From assembly GCA_026018925.1 (NCBI GenBank), contig JAKSZU010000004.1, forward strand, positions 12,974,964 through 13,038,963: DNA of 64,000 nucleotides, in the 5' to 3' direction. The translations under genes were made by a program, and so were the position numbers. Below the pieces are notes generated by a model. That model saw only the letters and a list, made by a program, of their open reading frames with translations. It did no database searches and was not told the DNA's origin. Positions 56,322 through 64,000 of this stretch are shown piece after piece (position 1 is the first letter of the stretch; every line of letters begins with the position of its first letter). The stretch is from Tupaia tana. Taxonomy: Eukaryota; Chordata; Mammalia; Scandentia; Tupaiidae.

Positions 56322-56567
56322 AATTTTTTTCTTTTTGAGGAGGTTTTTGCTATAAGGCACGAGCACTCACCAGAGAGACAGAAAGCGAGAAATCACCCCC
56401 CAGGGGGGATGGCCACTGCAATCCCTTCTCCTCATTCTCCTCTTGGAATCTTGGGCACACATGCACACGTGCCTAGTGTGAGTTTAAGTCACGGGGTACT
56501 GGACTCGAACCGTAGTCGACTACATGGGAGTCCAGCCACATAGTCATTACTCCAACTGCTGTCCCCC
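56322..56567 (-). mobile_element. tRNA-derived SINE, long form
   Basis: Third in a row; ends CCAACTGCTGTCCCC. Confidence 0.93.
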
Positions 56568-57604
56568 AAAAAACATTTTCTAATAACAGTTTTAACAAAT
56601 TATCTCAGCCACTTCTCTCCAGCACTTGGTGTGTGCGTGTGCACAATATATGCTCATCTTTAGAACCGTAGCAAGAGCATACATAAGAGATTCAAAAGCA
56701 TTCCAAGGCAACACGGTGCCCTTAGGCAACAATCGCCAGCCAGGTGTGCTAGGATTCAGAGGTCTCAGACAGCAGTGTCAGGGAGGTACAGGCCCAATGA
56801 AAAGCAAGTTTGGGCAGTGCTCCTGGCCAACAGGAGTGACCCCCTGAGCGGAGTGGGGTCTCAGAACTGAGGCACCGCACCATGAGGGAAGTGAGCCACC
56901 CAGAGCGGGGCTCGCTGAATTAAAGGTCTTACGTGACGCACCCCAATCAACGTGACCCTATCGGACTCTCCCCAGGGAAAGAAAAGGGCTCAGCAGCTGA
57001 CGCTCACTCGCTACCTCTCTGGCACCTTCTTGACCAGGGTGGGTCTCCGAGGAGGGTGGTGTGCTAGAGCCTGGAGACCCAGCTCTGCCAGGGTAACCCC
57101 GGGCACTAGTGCAGCCCAAGGTCAGGCTCACGCCGACAGCTGAGGGCCTGTAACACTGGCTAGAAGACACTTGAGGATGTGTGGATGGCACCAGGGACAG
57201 ACCGCCCTGGCCCTGGCTGTTGGCGGGAACATGCCGGATGGTTAGTTCGTGCCAGCGGCCGTGTTGCCATATCAGTGCCTCACACAGGGCCTCTCTAAGC
57301 CCGGCCGTCACCTGGTCCTCCAAGGTAAGGGTCTATCCAACACCTAGGGGTCTGGGCCGAGTCACCTGAGGTCACCGGGCAGAGCCAAGGTTCTGCTGGC
57401 TCAGGCTCCCAGCTGCTGTGAGGGGATACTCCCCATGTCACCACCCATTTTCACAAGAAGCAGCAGCATGGGCAGTAATTTCGATAAAATACCTTCCGGG
57501 GTTTCGTGGGCCCCCAAAATACCTCCAGAAACACCGACCTAAGTTAAAAGTGGGCTCTATGCATCTCAGCATCGCGGTTCACCACTGGGGCTGAAAGGCA
57601 AGGG

Positions 57605-57745
57605 ACTAATAGGAGCCATGTTTATTAAGCGCCAACCCTGCGGGCATCGCTCCACCCCACTCAGCTCCTTCCACAGCACAAAGAGAAAACAGGATTAGAG
57701 GGAGACGATCGGCCCAGCGTCCGGCGGTGGAGGGGCCGGGCTCAT
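57605..57745 (+). mobile_element. MIR-like element
   Basis: TTTATTAAGCGCCAACCC ... GAGAAAACAGGATTAGAGG ... GGAGGGGCCGGGCTC follow the order of the MIR family around its core. Confidence 0.4.
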
Positions 57746-57839
57746 GCTCGCTCCCTCCCGCCTGCTCTGGCAGATGCTAGGCTGATCCCAGGTCCAACAC
57801 AGAACACCACAGACACGAATGAACCACGGGGACAGTCAC

Positions 57840-58058
57840 CTGTACGACTTATGCAGCTCCGTGACCTTCTCTTCAAGCTCCTTGGTCTGGTTCGGGGCCA
57901 GTTTAAAATCGCTAACGTAATCCACGCCATGGAGTTCCGGATCGTAGTCTCCCAGCTCAGACTGGATGGTGTAAGAACCCAGCAACGCTAAGGTTGCAAA
58001 GGAACAGGGCAGCCGGCCTGCAACTATGTCCTGCCGAAGCTGGAGGCATAGATAGTAT
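57840..58058 (-). CDS. EPB41: EPB41 219-nt FERM F2-lobe exon, conventional exon 8
   Basis: The exon encodes the alpha-helical FERM lobe F2, starting [19 protein letters not shown] and ending KVTELHKSY. The acceptor is GGGTCTAG and the donor is GTGACTG. Phase is 1+216+2: the first A completes the Arg begun in the upstream exon, and the final AG starts the next Arg. In human 4.1R, exon 8 is reported to carry the glycophorin C contact of the 30-kDa membrane-binding domain (recalled literature). There are no stops or frameshifts. It lies 2.6 kb from the upstream exon; the following intron of 8.1 kb is the largest complete one in the window. Confidence 0.97.
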
Positions 58059-58165
58059 CTAGACCCAAAGGAGAAAAGAGGGCGTGGTGTCAGCAGCAGC
58101 CGCCGTAGAGAGGACAAGGGGTAGACGAGAGCGCAAACACAAGTCCGCAGTAAAACCAGCCGATT

Positions 58166-58310
58166 AGGCCTCTAGGTGGCATGGTGGTTAAGGCACTGGA
58201 TTCCTAGATGCCTGACAACGGTTCGAATCCTGGACCTGGTGGCTTACTTTCTCACATTCCTACTTTCTCTGTCTCTATTTCTGGTCAGATTAAAAAATAA
58301 TAACAATAAT
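58166..58310 (+). mobile_element. tRNA-derived SINE, short form
   Basis: TTTCTGGTCAGATTAAAAA tail. About 110 bp from the exon 8 acceptor. Confidence 0.93.
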
Positions 58311-58585
58311 GGGACCAGAAGATGGTGTAGTGGTTACATCACTGGACTCCCACGTAGTCGACTGTGGTTTGAGTCCCGGACCTGGCTACTTGAAACTCAT
58401 GCAAGGAGCATGTGTGTGCGTGCCCAAGATCCCACAAGCAGAATGGAGGAGAAGGGAATGCGGCGTGGCCATCCCCTCTAGGGGGGTGATTTCTCGCTTT
58501 CTGTCTCTCTGTCTCTGTCTCTCTGGTGAGTGCACATGCCCTACAGCTAAAACCTCTCTCTGAAAATAAATAAATAAATTAATTA
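58311..58585 (+). mobile_element. tRNA-derived SINE, long form
   Basis: Inserted in the A-rich tail of the previous copy. (AAAT)n and (TTAA)n tail. Confidence 0.94.
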
Positions 58586-59782
58586 ATTAATTCTTAAAAA
58601 TTAAAAACACTGGCCAATCACAGTGGTGGGTACGTGGCTGTTCTCTGTACTATGACTTCTTCCTTTCTGTATATCCAGACACTTCTACAAAACAATACAT
58701 AAATAAACTGTAACTATGTCAGTCTCATGGTTAGAAAGCAGTTTAGAAAGGAAAAAAATTGGGAAAATGTGGATTTTAAAAATTAGCGATTTTGCTGAAT
58801 GTACTGAGAACTGTAAGTCCACAAACTGTCATTGACTCATCACCAGAAGTATTCGTGAGGCGTCACCTCTGCCAGACCGCAGTGGGCAGACTCCCAGGGC
58901 CTGGGGGCAGTGGCAGGCAGAGACCAAGGGGGTCCATACAGCGGCCGTTCCCAGCACGCTGCTGTCCTTCCTGCCCAAGGTGCCGTCGCTATCGCGGTCA
59001 GCCAGGAGAAGATTCTGGCGCTTCTCCAAGACAGGCTAAGTTGCCCCCCAGACCCTATCAGCCACCTTCGCCTGCCTCGGGACTCCAACCGCCGCAAGAG
59101 CGTCCAGCCCGACAGCACGCATGGCCCTGACCTCAGCACGCTCCGGCCCACCGAAGCCGCAGGCCAGGGTGACTGAAGGACAGCGCCTGGGCAGAGCAGA
59201 CCTGTCTCTGCTCTGATGTGACACGCTGAGGGTGTCCTAGCAATGGCCCTCGCTATCCAGCATCACCCAGTGCAGACCCCCGAGCCTGCAGGGCCCACAG
59301 CCACCGATTCGACCAACCACAGATCAAAAACGTTAGGGGAACTGGCTGTGGCTGCCGTTACCCCGCAACCGCACGACAGCTAGCTGCACGGCCTCCCGCG
59401 TGGCCGAGACAGCCTGGAGGTGCTGCGGCACACAGGACACACCACAAGAGGCATGTCGGTCGATGACGCCAGGCCCACAGGATGGGAACGGGCGACCTCT
59501 CAGCCACCCCGCCCATCATGCTCACACAGACACGTGAGATCACCCGGCACGCTGTGCTCACGGCTGCACGTATGCCTGGACGCCCGCAGCTCTGGGGCAC
59601 AGGGTCTCAGGACCAAGCCCCGTGGCTGCTGAGGGTGACCAAATGCACATGAGAGAAGAGATTTTCGGGGTGGCTAAATGGTGGCTCTGACAGACAGACA
59701 GACAGCACCTGGGAGAAGGAAGTGCCAGAGCGACCCTGTGGGACAGAGGCTCGGCATCGCGGTCTTGAAAATGCATGAAGGT

Positions 59783-59956
59783 GGGACCAGCAGGTGGCAT
59801 GGTGGTTAAGGTGCTGGACATTCCCACATGGCCGACCATGGTTCGAGTTCCAGACCCAGCGGCTTGTTTTCTCACTTTCCCTCTCTTTGTGCCTCTCTCT
59901 GGTCAAATTAAAATAAATGAATAAATAAAATTAAATAATTCTTTAAAAAAAGAAAA
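59783..59956 (+). mobile_element. tRNA-derived SINE, short form, young
   Basis: Perfect flanking duplication GAAAATGCATGAAGG. Confidence 0.96.
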
Positions 59957-60034
59957 GAAAATGCATGAAGGAGAGTTAGTGATCTGCCTAAGATGGTTTA
60001 GATTTCCATGGGGCTTAATAATCGCATTTTTAAG

Positions 60035-60150
60035 AGTTTATCCTCTTATTTGAAAGAGGTAGAACCTGAGGCCTAGAGATTATAATTTTGCCTGAAATCA
60101 GACAGTTCACAGAAAACCAGAACTGGAAACCAGTCCTTGCTGAGCACAGT
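60035..60150 (+). mobile_element. MIR-like element
   Basis: AACCTGAGGCCTAGAGATTA ... AGAACTGGAAACCAG resembles the MIR stretch with GAAACTGAGGCCCAGAGAG. Confidence 0.4.
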
Positions 60151-60670
60151 TAACGAACATCAGCCACACACCCCTAAGTCTGAGGCCCCCCACGAGACGC
60201 TGCGGCACGAGCAGGGCAGCAGTGCTGTGGGCACTTATGACACTTGGCTCTTCCGATTTCTCTTCTTGGTTAACACTTACATAGAACCCAATAAAAGCCA
60301 TTTTCTTAAAAGAAATCGGTAGCTGTTTATAGAGTACAGACTGCTCTCCTCAATTTAGCATGAACACAAAGCGGGCTACTTCCCCCACACTACGCCCCCG
60401 CCTGGGCAGGGTGGGGCAGCCAGGGAGCCCTGCCCGTGGCCTGGCAGAGCACATGCAAGGAAGAAGTTCCTGCCACTTCCGTCCTGGCGGGCCGCAGACA
60501 CGGGAGCCTTCCGGGCTCACCGATTTGCAAGCCTGCCTTCTAGTGACCAAATGTCCCACGTGAGGCTAACCACACCACAGCTGGCTGCTCCTCCCGTCCC
60601 AGAGTCCCCAGAGCTCCGAGCGACACGCGTCCGCACCCACATTCAACAAGCCACTAGCCATTTCCACTTA

Positions 60671-61129
<459 letters not shown>

Positions 61130-61135
61130 ATGGTT

Positions 61136-61440
61136 GGTCATTTTTTATTGTGCCAGAGAGTGTGTGCATTTACCAGAGAGACAGAGGGGGGAAACGCAGC
61201 CCTCAACTGGGTGTGGTCAGGCTGCAACCCTCCCTCCTCTCCTCCACCCTGTTGTGCTGGGTTGTTGGGCAAGTCATGGAACATTTTTGCATAGAAAACC
61301 AGACTTTCCTGGTGACCTACTACGGTGGGTGTGCGTGCACATGCACCCAGCGTCCCTCCCAGCCTCCGGGGGGTGGGGGGTGGGGCGGCGGGGTTGAAGC
61401 ATGCCGTCAGCCCTGTGTCCTCCGGATCCCTCAACCACTG
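61136..61440 (-). mobile_element. tRNA-derived SINE, old copy with insertion
   Basis: TGCCAGAGAGTGTGTGC to CCCTCAACCACTGGC, with about 65 bp of extra unique sequence at 61260-61325. Confidence 0.75.
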
Positions 61441-61708
61441 GCTTATTCTGCTCAATAAGGGTTAGAAGCACAGAGGCAGAGTAAGAGGGTGACCCACCAT
61501 CTCCTGGGTCAACGCGTTTGTAGCAATGCTTGTCAACAGGGGGTCAGCATGCCATTCTGGGCCCTGAGGCCTCGCAGGCACCCTCGGTGTCCTCTGGCTT
61601 CAGCATTATCGATTTGTGATACCTGCCAATATCATCTCAAAAAGTGAAAGTACTCTTCTCATCAATAAGAGTGGAATTCGAAGATGATTTTTAAAATAAG
61701 AAGGAACA

Positions 61709-61960
61709 AGGCCAGCAGGTGGCATAGTGGTTAAGGCGCTGGACTTCCACATGGCTGACTGCAGTTCGAGTCCTGGACCTGGCAGCTTGAAACTCACACT
61801 GGGCGCATGTGCACGCACGTCCAAAACCCTGAGAGGAGAATGGAGAAGGAATTGCAGCGTGGCCATCACCGCTGGGGGGATTTCTTGTTTTCTTTCTCTC
61901 TGGATCTCTCTCTCCAGTGAGTGCACATACCCTATAGCAAAAATCTCTTAAAATAAATAA
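61709..61960 (+). mobile_element. tRNA-derived SINE, long form with short-form head
   Basis: GGCCAGCAGGTGGCATAGTG head joined to the long body. Flanked by AATAAGRAGGAA-like sequence. Confidence 0.93.
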
Positions 61961-62155
61961 TTATTTTAATAAGGAAGAAGAGGCAATATAGGTATAGTAG
62001 AGATTAGATTAAAAATAAAGTGATTTACATATCATTGTTATAAAGATCACATGAGGGTTTTAAAATTCCACCAAAAAAAAGGAGGGTAACAGGTAGTAGT
62101 ATATTAAAACCCCTTCTCTGTCCCAGACCCAGTGGCTTGAAAACCAAAGTGGGTT

Positions 62156-62322
62156 GGGGCCAGCAGGTGGCATGGTGGTTAAGAGTGCTGGACTCCCACA
62201 TGGCTGAGCATGGTTCGAGTCTTGGACCTGGTGGCTTGTTTTCTCACTTTTTCTCTCCCTCTCTTTCATTCTGTCCCTCTCTGGTCAAATTAAAATAAAT
62301 AAATAAAGTTTTTAAAAAAAAT
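62156..62322 (+). mobile_element. tRNA-derived SINE, short form
   Basis: Complete. A separate B-box/tail scrap (CCAGACCCAGTGGCTTG) lies just upstream. Confidence 0.95.
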
Positions 62323-62544
62323 AACACCTTATCTGTCATTCCAGATCCAATGACCTTGCGTCACAAGACCTAATTAAATGAAAACATAAAAAAAATAAAA
62401 ATTAAAAAAAAAAAAACGGTATTCCATTTGGACTTTTTTCTCCATTTAAACTATAAAACGAGGAAGTTCAGGTAATTAGAAATAATTACAAACAAAAATG
62501 TCCCAAATATTAACTTTCACTTTTGTTAACAGTAAATTTGTTGG

Positions 62545-62770
62545 TCGATTTTTGCTAGAGGGCGCAGTGTCTGCCCAAGAGAGACAGACAGAGAGGGGAA
62601 GGGAGGAAGCAGCCCTCACAGGGGCCGGCCGCACGGCCACTCCTTCTCCTCCAGTGTCCTCTCAGGGCTCCGGGCCGGCAGGAACAGGCAGAGCAGCGGC
62701 GGCACCACCGGTGGGCTTGGGGCAGCCCGAGTGCCGGCTGGCCTCTCCCGGAGATGGGCACAGTGCGAGC
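62545..62770 (-). mobile_element. tRNA-derived SINE, old degraded copy
   Basis: TTTTTGCTAGAGGGCGCAGTG tail side; head lost in GC-rich sequence. Confidence 0.7.
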
Positions 62771-63044
62771 GCTGAGACACAGCCGGCAGAGGGAGGGGCC
62801 GTGCAGAGTAGATTGGGGGGAGGGCACATGTCCCTCGACTGAGTGACAGTGAGACAGCCAGGGAGACCTCCTCTGGGCCGGACACCAGTGCTGGAGGTCG
62901 GAGGTGTCGAGTAATCATTTCTTCATGAGTCATAATGGATAGTAAGTATTTCAGTGAAAGAAACTAGAAGCTATGTTTGCCTTGTTATGTCTCAAATATT
63001 CAGAATATTTTTTGCTCTGACTTGCATTTTAAAACAAGGGGTGT

Positions 63045-63278
63045 ATTTTTTGTTGTTGTTGTTTTTTCACCAGAGAAAAATCGAAAGCAAGAAATCAGCC
63101 CTTGGGGAGATGGCCACGCCGCAATCCCTTCTCCTCCATTCTCCTCTCGGGATCTTGGGCACGCACGCACATGCACACGTGCCTGGAGTGACTTTTAGGC
63201 TGCTCAATCCAGGATTCAAACCATGGTTGACTACGGGGGAGTCCAGTGACGTAACTGTCAGGCCATCCATTGGTCCCA
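63045..63278 (-). mobile_element. tRNA-derived SINE, long form
   Basis: The CTATAGGG tail part is replaced by TTGTTGTTGTTTTTTCACC. Head ends CCATTGGTCCC. Confidence 0.9.
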
Positions 63279-63282
63279 AGCT

Positions 63283-63488
63283 TTTCCTTTTAATTGCCAG
63301 AACACACGTGCACTCACCAGTGAGAAACAGGATACGAGCCCTTCCCTTCCCCTCCTCTATCCTGCTGGGGCTTGGGCAGGCATGTACACACACCTGGTAT
63401 GTCTTAAGCCACCCAGGCAGGGGTTCACACCAAGCTCGGCCATGTGGGAGCTGGTGTCCTTAGCCACGAGACTATGAGGGCAGTCCCT
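63283..63488 (-). mobile_element. tRNA-derived SINE, old copy
   Basis: TTAATTGCCAGAACACACG to ATGAGGGCAGTCCC. Confidence 0.78.
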
Positions 63489-63857
63489 AAATGAGAGTGA
63501 AAGCGAGAGTGGAAGGCAGAGGAACAGAGGGGAAGACACAGGAGGTGGGGAAAGAGAGGGAGGAAGAGGGACAGAAGGGAGGTATCTTTGACGGGGTCCC
63601 CCACGTCTCAACCCTAAACCCTGTTCAGGAAGCCAGGCTCCCCGGCCCCAGCCGTGCCGCCACGCCTGCACTGGCTCCACTGTGGTGAGGTGTGGTCCGG
63701 AGGGGCCCTTCTTCTCTAGTTTGGGAAAGACGATGCAATGAGACAAGGTCTGAGGAGAACAAGGCACTGCAAGTGCTTTGTCCTAAAGAACCAACAAAAA
63801 GTGAAGTCCGTTTCCAGGTGACAGAGCTAAAGCTCACTAACCACGATGGAAACACTG

Positions 63858-63933
63858 CTGAGGGGTCAGCAGGTGTGTAATGGCTACGTCGCTGGACTCC
63901 CATGTAGTCGCCACGGCTCAAGAACTGTACCTG
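63858..63933 (+). mobile_element. tRNA-derived SINE, head only
   Basis: Truncated after the B box. The next head starts at once. Confidence 0.85.
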
Positions 63934-64000
63934 GGGAACCAGTAGTTAGCGTAATGGCTATGTCACTGGACTCCCACGTAGTCGACCACGGTTCGCGTCC
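63934..64000 (+). mobile_element. tRNA-derived SINE, cut by window end
   Basis: Near-consensus head up to GGTTCGCGTCC. Confidence 0.93.

Larger units (their letters stand above)
49725..57839 (-). other. EPB41: EPB41 intron 8-9 (8.1 kb)
   Basis: Contains a 55-bp tandem duplication (50321-50430), an antisense L1 ORF1 fragment split by a SINE, a 1.5-kb minisatellite, three adjacent minus SINEs and an MIR-like stretch. 49800-51145 and 56570-57600 are unique and unremarkable. 51565-52062 is unique sequence followed by an A run and (TAA)n at 52064-52111, so it may be an old retroposed segment. Confidence 0.85.

Overview
The window is mammalian nuclear DNA. Most of it is intron, and it carries the middle of one gene on the minus strand: EPB41, which encodes erythrocyte membrane protein 4.1 (4.1R). 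Ten exons can be placed to the base. In transcript order (high to low coordinate) their lengths are 76, 219, 88, 153, 98, 173, 206, 42, 63 and 177 nt. All splice phases agree and the frame stays open over 1,295 nt. They encode the end of FERM lobe F1, lobes F2 and F3, the FERM-adjacent segment, the 16-kDa linker, and the alternatively spliced spectrin-actin binding region with its erythroid 63-nt exon. The 5' part of the gene lies to the right of the window and the C-terminal exons to the left. The 57-nt exon known as exon 14 in human 4.1R was not found. Exon numbers follow the conventional human 4.1R scheme, inferred from exon length, content and recalled literature.

The introns are packed with nearly 90 copies of a tRNA-derived SINE with an internal A box and B box. 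There are two architectures: a long form of about 260 bp (tRNA head, body with a GC hairpin, pyrimidine-rich stretch, A tail) and a short form of about 135-170 bp (tRNA head, pyrimidine stretch, GGTCAAATTAAA, A/T-rich tail). A few 7SL-derived Alu/FLAM-like monomers are also present, and these are restricted to Euarchontoglires. Dominant tRNA-type SINEs with only fossil 7SL monomers fit a colugo (Dermoptera, e.g. Galeopterus). That assignment is an inference.

Layout: 1-24176 is the partial intron after exon 17, rich in SINEs except for a SINE-free, CpG-rich tract at about 17.76-23.27 kb. 24177-31250 holds exons 17, 16 and 15, a 1.15-kb minisatellite, a second short minisatellite and candidate Rbfox sites downstream of exon 16. 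34802-49724 holds exons 13 to 9, plus an endogenous-retrovirus leader fragment near 45.8 kb. 49725-57839 is one large intron with an antisense L1 ORF1 fragment and a 1.5-kb minisatellite. 57840-60747 holds exons 8 and 7. 60748-64000 is upstream intron, again full of SINEs.

The notable material is intronic: the splice-regulatory layout around exon 16, the missing exon 14, three minisatellites (two with higher-order duplication), the retroviral primer-binding-site leader, repeated SINE insertion into the same targets, and the SINE desert. No convincing second gene was found.
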